From contig NZ_JBPSEH010000001.1 of the NCBI RefSeq assembly GCF_051488685.1, positions 1-64,000 of the forward strand: DNA of 64,000 nt. The letters are read 5' to 3'. Positions 49,991 to 58,449 of this stretch are shown in pieces. Every line of letters starts with the position of its first letter. The stretch's first letter is position 1. Origin of the DNA: Melioribacter sp051488685 (GTDB lineage: Bacteria; Bacteroidota; Ignavibacteria; Ignavibacteriales; Melioribacteraceae). The notes beneath the pieces are model-generated. The model had not been told where the DNA came from. It did not search any database and saw nothing but the letters and a program-made list of their open reading frames with translations. A program made the translations under genes and the position numbers.

Positions 49991-50974
49991 TTAAGGCACT
50001 TCCACTCTATTAAGTATTGTCTGAATAATTTTTTCGGAAGTAATTTCTTCGGCTTCAGCTTCGTAAGTTACTGCAATTCTGTGCCTCAGAACGTCGTAGC
50101 AAATAGAACGGACGTCTTCGGGAATTACATATCCTCTTCTTCTAATAAAGGCCATGGCTCTTGCGCCCAGCGCGAGATTAATAGAAGCTCTTGGAGAAGC
50201 GCCGTAACTAATAAGGTCGGTGAGTTCGTCCAGACCGTAATCTTTTGGATTTCTTGTAGCAAACACAATATCGAGTATATATTTTTCAACTTTCTCATCC
50301 ATATAAACTTCGTGTACAAGATTTCTCGCACGCAGAATGTCGTCAGGATTTATGACCTGTTTAACTTCGGGTAAATTATTAGACGAATTTAGTTTCATTA
50401 TCTTTAGTTCTTCCTCTCTGGAAGGATATGTAATTTTAACTTTCAGCATGAAACGGTCGACCTGTGCTTCGGGCAAAGGATATGTTCCTTCCTGTTCAAT
50501 CGGGTTCTGAGTGGCCAGAACGAGAAATGGCTCGTCAAGTTTGAACGTCGTATCACCGATTGTCACCTGTCGTTCCTGCATGGCTTCAAGCAATGCACTT
50601 TGAACTTTAGCAGGCGCTCTATTAATTTCGTCTGCAAGTATAAAATTCGCAAATACAGGTCCTTTTTTAATTGCAAAGTTGCCATCCTTTTGATTATAAA
50701 TTAACGTACCGACTAAATCTGCAGGTAATAAATCCGGTGTGAACTGAATTCTTTGAAACTTTGCTTTCATTGACGATGCAAGAGTTTTTATGGCAAGAGT
50801 TTTTGCCAGGCCTGGAACTCCTTCTAAGAGCACATGCCCGTTGCTCAATAATCCAATAACCAGCCGTTCGAGCATATATTTTTGACCGACAATAACTTTG
50901 CCGATCTCATTAAACAGAATGTCAATGAACTCGCTTTCACGTCTGATTTTTTCGTTTAATGCCGAAATGTCCAA
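49991..50974 (-). CDS. MoxR-family AAA+ ATPase
   Basis: A 327-residue AAA+ protein of the MRP/APE-like MoxR group. Walker A GHVLLEGVPGLAKTLAIKTL, Walker B FILADEINRAPAKVQSALLE, sensor 1 LVLATQNPIEQEGTYPLPEA, arginine-bearing VDRFMLKV, and C-terminal lid SPRASINLALGARAMAFI. First gene of the minus-strand run moxR-DUF58-BatD-like-batABCDE-M48. It is likely a metal or complex insertion chaperone for the vWA proteins. Confidence 0.94.
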   Translation of the reverse strand: MDISALNEKIRRESEFIDILFNEIGKVIVGQKYMLERLVIGLLSNGHVLLEGVPGLAKTLAIKTLASSMKAKFQRIQFTPDLLPADLVGTLIYNQKDGNFAIKKGPVFANFILADEINRAPAKVQSALLEAMQERQVTIGDTTFKLDEPFLVLATQNPIEQEGTYPLPEAQVDRFMLKVKITYPSREEELKIMKLNSSNNLPEVKQVINPDDILRARNLVHEVYMDEKVEKYILDIVFATRNPKDYGLDELTDLISYGASPRASINLALGARAMAFIRRRGYVIPEDVRSICYDVLRHRIAVTYEAEAEEITSEKIIQTILNRVEVP

Positions 50975-51150
50975 TTTGCCACCTCAATATTTTTTAAAAT
51001 CGTACGGTTTAACAAAACTTGTATGTAAAAGTTTCTATAAATTTTACGAGGTGTAAATATAAAAATATTCGAACAGAGTAGTGCAATTCAATTCAGGTAA
51101 GAGAATTTTATAAATTTATTAAATTTAGTGTCAATAAAAAGAGGTTTCTG

Positions 51151-51810
51151 ATGAAAAAAATAGTTACCCTTTTTCTAATATTAATTTTCGGATGTGCTAC
51201 ACAACCGAACATTGAATACAAGGAATATAAGGATAAACTGATTGAAACTGCCAGAAGATGTTACGACCGTCAGCTTTTCTGGGGCTCTGGAGGGGATATC
51301 AGTGTAAAGATTCCCGGCACAAATAAGTTTATTGTTAAATCAACTGGATATTCGCTCGGGTACCTCGACTACGACAAAATTACGACTATGACATTTGACA
51401 ATGATGTGATTGAAGGAAGGACTCCTTCGCACGAAGCTCCTATTCACGGTAACATCTACAAAATTAGAAAAGATGTGGGTGCAATTCTTCATATGCACGC
51501 TCCTTATTCAACTGCATGGGCAACCGCTGGTATGAAAGTGCCTCCAGTAACTCAGCAATCCGTTAAGCTACTCGCAAAGAGCGGTATCGTTAAATACTAT
51601 CCAGTAGGATCAAACGAGCTTATCGATGAAATTACCAATTTATATAAAGACGAAGTTATAAAAGTAGTATTCATGGAAAATCACGGTGTATTCGTCGTTG
51701 GCAAAGATCTCGACGAACTGCTAAACAATGCAGAACTTGTCGAGAACACTGCTCGTATAGCTTATTTGTTAAAATCAATTGGTACACCAAAGGAGTTCAA
51801 GTTCGAGTAG
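51151..51810 (+). CDS. Class II aldolase/adducin-fold lipoprotein
   Basis: A 219-residue protein. Residues 1-15 form a lipoprotein signal (MKKIVTLFLILIFGC, lipobox Cys15), after which the class II aldolase fold follows: FWGSGGDISVKIPG, SLGYLDYDKITTM, the catalytic/metal set Glu in SHEAPIHGNIY, HMHAPYSTAWATAG (two His), and the third His in FMENHGVFVVGKDL. All the metal ligands of L-fuculose-phosphate aldolase-type enzymes look intact. Export is odd, because the usual sugar-phosphate substrates are cytoplasmic. It stands alone with no sugar pathway genes. Confidence 0.82.
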   Translation: MKKIVTLFLILIFGCATQPNIEYKEYKDKLIETARRCYDRQLFWGSGGDISVKIPGTNKFIVKSTGYSLGYLDYDKITTMTFDNDVIEGRTPSHEAPIHGNIYKIRKDVGAILHMHAPYSTAWATAGMKVPPVTQQSVKLLAKSGIVKYYPVGSNELIDEITNLYKDEVIKVVFMENHGVFVVGKDLDELLNNAELVENTARIAYLLKSIGTPKEFKFE

Positions 51811-51980
51811 CAAATCGATTTGAATAACTATCAGAAACACCAACTCGAATAAAATGACGAGCTTATATTTTATTAGTCAAAGAAAATGGATGATTAACAA
51901 ACAACTCTAAGCTAAAAGGCGGTTGATATATTCATAATTTTATTCCTTTAATTCTGACAACCAGCCAATTTTTTTGTTAT

Positions 51981-52499
51981 CTATTTATTGCTGAATATGA
52001 AGTCATTGGGATTGTAACCGTTTTGTTTCAAAATTGAAAAAATTTGTTCCATGACTTTATTTTCTAATTCAGGGGTACGACTTAAAATCCATCCATATTT
52101 TCGAGAAGGTGTTCCCACTATTGCCCATTTGTAATCCTTATCCAGTCCGATAATCCAATAATCGCCCCACACAGGTCGCCAACCCAAAATGCTGAAAAAA
52201 CTTACTTCAAGTTTAGAATTCGTTTTTTTATCGACAATTCTTGCCACACCTTCAACTTTATCTAATTCACCCTCTTTATCGATACAGGAGTTTACCACTT
52301 TTATTTTGCCATCTTCAGTTATTGTGTAAAGTGCAGTTGTTCCTTTAATACAATCATCCTGAAATTTATTTTGTATTTTTGCAATTTCGTACCAGAGACC
52401 AGCATACTTATTAATATCGACGTGGTCAACTGTTTTAAGTTGCTTGTTCTGTGCAAATAATAAACCAGCTAAAAGAAACATAAGAGAAAGATTTTTCAC
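51981..52499 (-). CDS. Bacterial lipocalin (Blc-like)
   Basis: A 172-residue exported lipocalin. Signal peptide MKNLSLMFLLAGLLFA without lipobox Cys, so it is probably soluble and periplasmic, unlike E. coli Blc. First conserved region VDINKYAGLWYEIAKI with the invariant GxW, then GWRPVWGDYWIIGLD, and WAIVGTPSRKYGWILSRTP, which is the Blc/apolipoprotein D signature. It binds lipids or other hydrophobic molecules. It lies 15 bp after the DUF1028 gene, same strand. Confidence 0.92.
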   Translation of the reverse strand: MKNLSLMFLLAGLLFAQNKQLKTVDHVDINKYAGLWYEIAKIQNKFQDDCIKGTTALYTITEDGKIKVVNSCIDKEGELDKVEGVARIVDKKTNSKLEVSFFSILGWRPVWGDYWIIGLDKDYKWAIVGTPSRKYGWILSRTPELENKVMEQIFSILKQNGYNPNDFIFSNK

Positions 52500-52514
52500 A
52501 CTCCTCCGTTAATT

Positions 52515-53492
52515 TTATAAATCCAAAATTAATTTCAGATTTTCTTCTGTAACTTTCAATAATCCATTGGGAATAAGTCTCGGCGTAAGATCTTTCCAAT
52601 TTTTATCTTTGTCAAAGACTTCTTTGAAAAGCTTGAGAGCGTCTTCCACTTTTCCGTTATTGGCCAGAGTAACAGCCGTCCAGTATTTCATTTCAAGGTT
52701 TTCGGGAAACATTTTCATAGCAGCTGAATATTCTTTCATAGCAGTTTCCATGTCATTTTTTTCAACAGCCAGATCGCCGTTATTCATATGCTCGTATGCG
52801 CGGTGTACTTTAAGTAACCTTTTAATTTCTTTTATCGGTTCGGGGTGGTCGTCTACTCTTAAGTCGATCAATTTATCGATCCATATTTTACCCGTTGGTT
52901 TACCAGAAAAGACCAATAAAGCGGCAGATTGTTTGCCTCTGATATCGCCGCCAGCATTTTCTGCTGCTTCTAATGCAGCCACCATTCTCTCGGCAAGTGG
53001 ACCTTTTGAATTTTCAAATGCATTTGACATTGCACTCCAAATTTTGTCGTTCGACATTAAATTGGCTTGAACTGAGTAATTTTTCCCTTCGATGTGTCCG
53101 GCAGGCTGAATGCAATTCTTGCCCGTAAAAGCTGCCACATTTCCTCTGGCATCGAGGATGGCTAACTGTCTGTATTCCCTTCCTTCATCTTCTTTGAGAA
53201 GTTGATCTACAGCTTCTTTCGGACTATATCCTTTTTTCAGAAGTTCCAATCCTTTCGGTCCGAAAGATACATTGACAAACGATTGAGTAGCCACAACTCC
53301 AACTCCTGCTTCTCCCCAGCAAACTACAGTGCCAACAGAAAACCAATGCGATTGAACGGCAACGCCAATTTCGCCCGTAGTTGAATCGTAAGCAACAATG
53401 GAATAAGTGTGGGCTAAAGGAATATCGCCGTAAAATGTTTGTGCCGTCATAACGACGAATGGAATTAATAACAAGTATATTATCTTCTTCAT
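52515..53492 (-). CDS. Exported DUF1028 (Ntn-hydrolase-like) protein with TPR tail
   Basis: A 325-residue protein with signal peptide (cleavage after VVMTAQ). DUF1028 domain at about 25-230: TYSIVAYDSTTGEIGVAVQS, GVGVVATQSFVNVSFGPKG, YRQLAILDARGNVAAFTG, YSVQANLMSN. This domain resembles self-processing Ntn hydrolases. Residues about 240-325 add TPR-like helices (HMNNGDLAVEKNDMETAMKE; LEMKYWTAVTLANNGKVED). Enzyme activity unknown. Probably co-transcribed with the lipocalin gene. Confidence 0.85.
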   Translation of the reverse strand: MKKIIYLLLIPFVVMTAQTFYGDIPLAHTYSIVAYDSTTGEIGVAVQSHWFSVGTVVCWGEAGVGVVATQSFVNVSFGPKGLELLKKGYSPKEAVDQLLKEDEGREYRQLAILDARGNVAAFTGKNCIQPAGHIEGKNYSVQANLMSNDKIWSAMSNAFENSKGPLAERMVAALEAAENAGGDIRGKQSAALLVFSGKPTGKIWIDKLIDLRVDDHPEPIKEIKRLLKVHRAYEHMNNGDLAVEKNDMETAMKEYSAAMKMFPENLEMKYWTAVTLANNGKVEDALKLFKEVFDKDKNWKDLTPRLIPNGLLKVTEENLKLILDL

Positions 53493-53551
53493 AACTTAAT
53501 CTCCCGATTGATGTAATAAAAATAATGCATGGAATAAGATTAGTCAATTTA

Positions 53552-53581
53552 TTTGCTATTCACAGAGACAGGATATATTTT
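53552..53581 (+). promoter_or_regulatory. Likely promoter for the FKBP gene
   Basis: TTTG (53552-53555) is followed after 18 bases by TATATTTT (53574-53581), one mismatch from the -33 TTTG / -7 TAnnTTTG Bacteroidota pattern. It lies 36 bases before the ATG of the FKBP isomerase gene. Confidence 0.35.
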
Positions 53582-53616
53582 CAACAATCACAATTTATTA
53601 ATTTACGGGAGTACAA

Positions 53617-54300
53617 ATGAAATTAAGCAAAATATTCGTATTACTTCTCATTTCTGCAACAGTAAGTTTAGCTCAGCAGGAATCCATTCTGAAGACAGCG
53701 GAAGATTCGATCAGTTATAGCGTAGGACAAAGTATCGGGAAGAATATCAGTGACCCTCAATTAAATATTAATTATGAAGTTTTGTATCACGGCTTGAAAG
53801 ATCAATCGGAAGGAAAGTCACTTTTGACCGAAAGTCAGATTCAGACAATGATGATCAGACTAAATCAAAAACTGATTGCAATGCGCAATGCCAGGATCGA
53901 CGAACAAAAAGTAAAGAACAAAAAGGCAGCTGATGAATTTCTAACTGAGAATAAAAACAAAGAAGGCGTAGTTACTCTTCCAAGCGGATTACAATACAAA
54001 GTACTAGTAAAGGGCGATGGTCCTTCGCCAAAAGAAAATAGTATAGTAAAAGTGCATTACAAGGGGACAACAATCGATGGTAAAGTTTTCGACAGTTCTT
54101 ACGACAGAGGCGAACCCGCTGAATTCGAACTCAATAGAGTTATAAAAGGCTGGACGGAAGCATTACAATTGATGCACGTCGGCGATAAGTGGGTGCTTTA
54201 CATTCCACCGGAATTGGGTTATGGAGAAACTGGAGCCGGCGAGGTTATCGAACCGAATTCACTCTTGATTTTTGAAGTTGAACTGCTGGAAGTAAAATAA
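53617..54300 (+). CDS. FKBP-type peptidyl-prolyl isomerase (FkpA/Mip-like)
   Basis: A 227-residue periplasmic folding factor. Signal peptide (cleavage after VSLAQ), an N-terminal helical dimerisation domain (SISYSVGQSIGKNISDPQLN; LNQKLIAMRNARIDEQK) and a C-terminal FKBP domain: GLQYKVLVKGDGPSPKE, VKVHYKGTTIDGKVFDSSY, GWTEALQLMHVGDKWVLYIP, PPELGYGETGAGEVIEPNS. Full Mip/FkpA layout. A strong hairpin terminator follows at 54305. Confidence 0.95.
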   Translation: MKLSKIFVLLLISATVSLAQQESILKTAEDSISYSVGQSIGKNISDPQLNINYEVLYHGLKDQSEGKSLLTESQIQTMMIRLNQKLIAMRNARIDEQKVKNKKAADEFLTENKNKEGVVTLPSGLQYKVLVKGDGPSPKENSIVKVHYKGTTIDGKVFDSSYDRGEPAEFELNRVIKGWTEALQLMHVGDKWVLYIPPELGYGETGAGEVIEPNSLLIFEVELLEVK

Positions 54301-54304
54301 AAGA

Positions 54305-54330
54305 GGGAGGCAATGCCTCCCTTCCTTTTT
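54305..54330. terminator. Terminator between fkpA-like gene and trxB
   Basis: GGGAGGC-AAT-GCCTCCC (54305-54321) followed by TTCCTTTTT. The 7-bp G/C-rich stem stops the FKBP transcript and can act for the convergent trxB as well. Confidence 0.85.
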
Positions 54331-55279
54331 AAGCTAAATTTTTTTCTTCCAGCCAATGTTGTGCATCTAAAGCCGCCATACATCCTGTACCTGCTGCTGT
54401 AATAGCCTGTCTGTATTTTTTATCTGCAACATCACCTGCAGCGAACACACCTTCTACGCTAGTATGAGTGCTACCAGGTTTAGTAATTATATATCCCGTT
54501 TCATCCATTTCGAGCTGGCCTTTGAAAAGCGATGTATTGGGTTGATGTCCGATTGCTATAAAAATTCCATCGGCTTGAATTTCTGTTGTCGAACCGTCTT
54601 TAGTATTTTGGAGAATTGCACCGGTAACAGATTTTCTTCCGTTTTCTTCTTTACCCAGTATTTCTTTGATAACGGAATTTGTTATGAATTTTATTTTTGG
54701 ATTTTTTTGTGCGCGTTCGAGCATAATTTTAGAAGCTCTGAATTCATCTCTTCGGTGTATAATTGTAACTTCAGAAGCAAATTTTGTTAAATAAGTAGCT
54801 TCTTCCATTGCAGTATCGCCACCACCAACTACGAGCACTTTCAAATCTTTAAAGAAAAATCCATCGCACGTTGCACATGCCGACACTCCGTATCCCATAT
54901 ATTTCTTTTCGCTCTCGAGTCCAAGTAATTTTGCTGATGCTCCTGTGGCAATAATTACAGAATCTGCTGTGTGAATTTCGTTCTCAGCTTTAATTACAAA
55001 GGGACGTTTTGAAAAGTCGACTTCTGTTACATTTTTGAATATACATTTGGCACCAAATTTACAAGCCTGTTTTCTCATTATGTCCATTAATTCAGGTCCT
55101 TGAATCCCGTTTTCGAATCCAGGATAATTTTCTACTTCGGTCGTTATTGTCAACTGTCCACCGGGTTGCATCCCTTCAAAAACATAAGGATTCAAATTTG
55201 CTCTTCCAGTATATAATGCAGCTGTTAAACCCGCCGGTCCCGATCCAATGATAATTACTTTGTGATGATTATTATTCAT
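54329..55279 (-). CDS. trxB: Thioredoxin reductase
   Basis: A 316-residue FAD enzyme that reduces thioredoxin with NADPH. FAD motif VIIGSGPAGLTAALYTGRA, PGGQLTITTEVENYPGF, the redox pair CATC in YGVSACATCDGFFFKDL, NADPH motif VVGGGDTAMEEATYL, and the C-terminal GVFAAGDVADKKYRQAITAA. Normal length. In a bacillithiol user it may serve thioredoxin or a bacilliredoxin pathway. Stands alone, with a terminator at its 3' end. Confidence 0.96.
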   Translation of the reverse strand: MNNNHHKVIIIGSGPAGLTAALYTGRANLNPYVFEGMQPGGQLTITTEVENYPGFENGIQGPELMDIMRKQACKFGAKCIFKNVTEVDFSKRPFVIKAENEIHTADSVIIATGASAKLLGLESEKKYMGYGVSACATCDGFFFKDLKVLVVGGGDTAMEEATYLTKFASEVTIIHRRDEFRASKIMLERAQKNPKIKFITNSVIKEILGKEENGRKSVTGAILQNTKDGSTTEIQADGIFIAIGHQPNTSLFKGQLEMDETGYIITKPGSTHTSVEGVFAAGDVADKKYRQAITAAGTGCMAALDAQHWLEEKNLA

Positions 55280-55319
55280 AATATCTCCCGTATTTTAATT
55301 TCGTTAGATGTAAATATAT

Positions 55320-56252
55320 TCAATCCGTTTCAGAATCAAGCAGAAATTTTGCGTTTCGTTTTAGACCATTTACTTTCGACCTTTTGATTGGGCTAATAGA
55401 AAACTTTTCTTTGAACTCTTCCTCAGTGATATTTTGAATATCTTCAATTAATAATTCTTTCCCGATCAACGGCTTGAAAGCTTCCTCGTTAGTAGACGAA
55501 GAAAATTTTTTATTCCATGGACATACATCCTGACAGATATCGCAACCGAAAAGCCAGCTGTTAAACTTACCTTTGAACTCCCGCGGTATCTCCCCTTTAT
55601 TCTCGATTGTTAAGTATGAAATGCATTTGTTAGCATCAACAACGTAATCCTGAACAATGGCATTTGTAGGACATGCATCGATACAAGCTCGACACGTTCC
55701 ACATAGTTCATTTACTGGTCCAGTATATTCGAATTCCCGATTATTTATTAATGTGGCAATAAAAAACCAGCTGCCTAAATATCGGTTTATGATATTAGAA
55801 TGCTTTCCCATCCAGCCGAGGCCGGCTTTAAGAGCCCATACTTTATCCATTACAGGACCTGTATCTACATAAGATTTCGATATAAAGCCCTCGTCCAGAT
55901 TCTTTAGTTCTTCTTCGAGTAGTTCGAGTTTATCCCATATAATCAGGTGATAATCTTTACCCCAGGCATATCTTGAAATTTTTCCGTGTCCCGGCAAATT
56001 AGAATGCTTTTCGTCTGTATAATAATTCAGCCCCAAACTGATAATTGATTTTGCTTCGGGCAATATTTTTTTAACGTCCTCTCTTTTTTCGATATTTCTT
56101 TCCATGTATTGCATGCCAGCGTGGTATTTTCGATCGAGCCATTGAGCGAGCCTGTCTGCTTCATCTCGTAAAATTTGATATGGAGCAAAACCGATTAAAT
56201 CGAATCCAATTTCTCTTGCTTTTTCAATTACGATTTCATTTGTAAGTTTCAT
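55320..56252 (-). CDS. queG: Epoxyqueuosine reductase
   Basis: A 310-residue cobalamin-dependent enzyme for the last step of queuosine synthesis in tRNA. AREIGFDLIGFAPYQILRDE, YHAGMQYMERNIEKREDVKK, RYAWGKDYHLIIWDKLELLE, YVDTGPVMDKVWALKAGLGW, and two 4Fe-4S motifs (CGTCRACIDACPTNAI; CDICQDVCPWN). Slightly shorter than E. coli QueG, which carries a C-terminal HEAT-like extension. Together with the B12-binding protein at 38772 it implies cobalamin use. Confidence 0.94.
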   Translation of the reverse strand: MKLTNEIVIEKAREIGFDLIGFAPYQILRDEADRLAQWLDRKYHAGMQYMERNIEKREDVKKILPEAKSIISLGLNYYTDEKHSNLPGHGKISRYAWGKDYHLIIWDKLELLEEELKNLDEGFISKSYVDTGPVMDKVWALKAGLGWMGKHSNIINRYLGSWFFIATLINNREFEYTGPVNELCGTCRACIDACPTNAIVQDYVVDANKCISYLTIENKGEIPREFKGKFNSWLFGCDICQDVCPWNKKFSSSTNEEAFKPLIGKELLIEDIQNITEEEFKEKFSISPIKRSKVNGLKRNAKFLLDSETD

Positions 56253-56280
56253 AATTTGACCGAAAATTCTGTATTGTTTT

Positions 56281-56616
56281 TCACCAATCCGGGAATCGAT
56301 CGGTAATTTTCACGAATACATCGTCTCCGATTAATTTTACTTCATATACAGGTATACCACGACTCCCATTAGGCAAACGGCCATCTTTCAAATTAAATTT
56401 CCAGCCATGCAAAGGACAAATTACATATTCGTTTTCAATAATACCGTCATACATAAGATGAGTCTTTTGATGCGGACAAATATTACTTATAGCATATACA
56501 TTATTATCGATTTTGAATAATGCAATTTCCACATCATCAACAAAGAATTGTTTCCCTTCTTCTTCTTTTAATTCATTGATTTTGCAGACTTTTACAAAAC
56601 CGTCGGGTACCTTCAT
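56281..56616 (-). CDS. Rieske 2Fe-2S ferredoxin-like protein
   Basis: A 111-residue single-domain Rieske protein. Cluster ligands CPHQKTH (C-x-H) and CPLHGWKF (C-x-x-H) about 20 residues apart, preceded by VEIALFKIDNNVYAISNICP. The size fits NirD or dioxygenase ferredoxins, but no partner oxygenase or nitrite reductase is close. It overlaps the metallo-beta-lactamase-fold gene by four bases, suggesting a joint role. Confidence 0.9.
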   Translation of the reverse strand: MKVPDGFVKVCKINELKEEEGKQFFVDDVEIALFKIDNNVYAISNICPHQKTHLMYDGIIENEYVICPLHGWKFNLKDGRLPNGSRGIPVYEVKLIGDDVFVKITDRFPDW

Positions 56617-57464
56617 GGCAGTTTATCGAATTTTTCTTTGATAACGATTGTTCCCTTTTCATTGCGCTCGAGCGTTGCGGCAGCACTAAATGGGTCGTGC
56701 TCAAAAAACAAAATCCAGTTTTCCTCAACCGCTCTGTTAAGTATTTCAGTTTTCTCTTTCAAAGTTACCAGCGGTTGGAGGTCGTATCCCATAATGTATG
56801 GCAAAGGAATATGTGAGGTAAACGGGAACAGGTCGGCACAGTAAAGGAGTGTCGTATCCGAATCGCAAATTCGAACAAGTTGCTGCGCAAATGTGTGTCC
56901 GTTAACTTCGATTAGTTCAATTCCTTCAGTAAGTTTTTGATCACCTTCTGTAAAAACAACCCTATTTTTATCTACAAGAGGTTGATACCGCTCATTAAAG
57001 TAACTCGCTTTATCTCTCAAAGAAGGGTTCATTGCCCATTCATATTGCTTTTTCTGAATATAATAAGTGGCATTGGGAAATGAGGGTTGCCACTCGCCGT
57101 CAACTAATTTTGTTGCTCCTCCCGTATGGTCAAAATGTAAATGCGTTATAATAACATCCGTTATTTCTTCATGACGTATGCCGTTTTGCAACAACGACTT
57201 TTCCATTGAAAAGAGTGAATTATCGATACAATAAATGCTTGAAAATTTTTCGCTCCAGTTTGCGCCGACACCTGTATCAATTAAAATTTTTCTTTCTGGA
57301 GAATTTAAGAGAAGACAGCGCGCATGCAAAACAATCCTGTTATTTTCGTCGGGGGGATTTGTCTTTTCCCACAATATTTTCGGTACAACGCCAAACATAG
57401 CGCCGCCGTCGAGTTTGAAACTGCATGTCTCAAGTGGAATCAGTTGATATCTATCTATTTTCAT
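56613..57464 (-). CDS. Metallo-beta-lactamase-fold hydrolase
   Basis: A 283-residue metal hydrolase: KILIDTGVGANW, zinc motif VIITHLHFDHTGGATKL, SFPNATYYIQKKQYEW, EVNGHTFAQQLVRICD, LLYCADLFPFTSHI and the final FFEHDPFSAAATLE. The layout with an HxHxDH motif and later His/Asp ligands fits the AHL-lactonase/N-acyl hydrolase side of the superfamily. Substrate unknown. It is transcribed ahead of and overlaps the Rieske gene. Confidence 0.88.
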   Translation of the reverse strand: MKIDRYQLIPLETCSFKLDGGAMFGVVPKILWEKTNPPDENNRIVLHARCLLLNSPERKILIDTGVGANWSEKFSSIYCIDNSLFSMEKSLLQNGIRHEEITDVIITHLHFDHTGGATKLVDGEWQPSFPNATYYIQKKQYEWAMNPSLRDKASYFNERYQPLVDKNRVVFTEGDQKLTEGIELIEVNGHTFAQQLVRICDSDTTLLYCADLFPFTSHIPLPYIMGYDLQPLVTLKEKTEILNRAVEENWILFFEHDPFSAAATLERNEKGTIVIKEKFDKLP

Positions 57465-57517
57465 TAATTTTTCTTATGTTTTTTGGAAAAAAACATCAAT
57501 TAAGATGAAGGTACATC

Positions 57518-58411
57518 ATGAACATCAAACACAGACTGTTGAGTTCAGCTACGCTGCTCATTTTGCTTGCACTGCTTGGTTGTTCTCCTGCAAATCTAAT
57601 AAAAAAAGAAGAAAAAGATGCCGTTGCCATAAAAGTAATGACGTTTAATATTCGATATGGCAGCGCCGAAGACGGAATTAACAGCTGGAGCAATCGTAAA
57701 GAAGTTGCCTTCGATGTAATAAGAAATTATTATCCAGATTTGTTAGGGATGCAGGAGGTACTCAAATTTCAGCTCGATGAAACACTCGATCAATTTCCGT
57801 ATTATGCTTACGTGGGGGTTGGGAGAGATGACGGCAAAACAGGTGGAGAATATTCACCCTTATTCTATTTGAGGGAGCGGTTTATAGTTGATACATGCGG
57901 AACATTCTGGTTCTCTGATACACCTGAAATTCCAGGTTCGAAATCGTGGGGTAACGAAATTACAAGAATAAGTAGCTGGGCCCGGCTTTTTGACAAATTC
58001 ACAGGAAATGTAATTGAAATTTACAATCTCCATCTTGACCACAAATCGAAAGAATCGAGAATTAAGAGCGCCCAGTTGTTACTCAGTAAAATCAATGAGA
58101 ATATTCCCACTATAATAACTGGAGATTTCAACAGTTCCGAAGACGAAGAAACTATAAAGTTAATATTAAACAGCGGCTTTAAGGACACCTACCGTTTTGT
58201 CCATGCAAAATCAAGCCACGAGGGGACATATCATCGTTTTATAGGCGACGATAGAGGAGATAAAATAGATTTTATTTTCGTTTCGAATCATTTTAAAATA
58301 GTGGATGCAGAGATAATTAAAACATACAAACTGACAGGTAATAATAAGTACTATCCTTCAGACCATTTTCCTGTTGTAGCTGAAGTAGTAATAGATGTCC
58401 ACCTTAAATAA
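57518..58411 (+). CDS. Endonuclease/exonuclease/phosphatase-family lipoprotein
   Basis: A 297-residue lipoprotein: signal LLSSATLLILLALLGC (Cys22), then the EEP fold with all catalytic blocks: KVMTFNIRYGSAEDG (Asn), GMQEVLKFQLDETLDQF (Glu), IYNLHLDHKSKE (His), TIITGDFNSSEDEE (Asp/Asn), KIDFIFVSNHF, and YPSDHFPVVAEV (Asp-His). The family acts on phosphodiesters in nucleic acids, lipids or inositol phosphates; a membrane-anchored outer location suggests nutrient scavenging. A hairpin terminator follows. Confidence 0.9.
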   Translation: MNIKHRLLSSATLLILLALLGCSPANLIKKEEKDAVAIKVMTFNIRYGSAEDGINSWSNRKEVAFDVIRNYYPDLLGMQEVLKFQLDETLDQFPYYAYVGVGRDDGKTGGEYSPLFYLRERFIVDTCGTFWFSDTPEIPGSKSWGNEITRISSWARLFDKFTGNVIEIYNLHLDHKSKESRIKSAQLLLSKINENIPTIITGDFNSSEDEETIKLILNSGFKDTYRFVHAKSSHEGTYHRFIGDDRGDKIDFIFVSNHFKIVDAEIIKTYKLTGNNKYYPSDHFPVVAEVVIDVHLK

Positions 58412-58417
58412 AAGAAT

Positions 58418-58440
58418 CCCGAAGCTTCTGAAGCTTCGGG
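58418..58440. terminator. Bidirectional terminator between convergent genes
   Basis: CCCGAAGCTT-CTG-AAGCTTCGGG: a perfect 10-bp stem with a 3-base loop, seven bases past the stop of the EEP lipoprotein gene and before the ferredoxin stop. A's on the left and A/T-rich bases on the right suit both directions. Confidence 0.85.
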
Positions 58441-58449
58441 AATTTAAAA

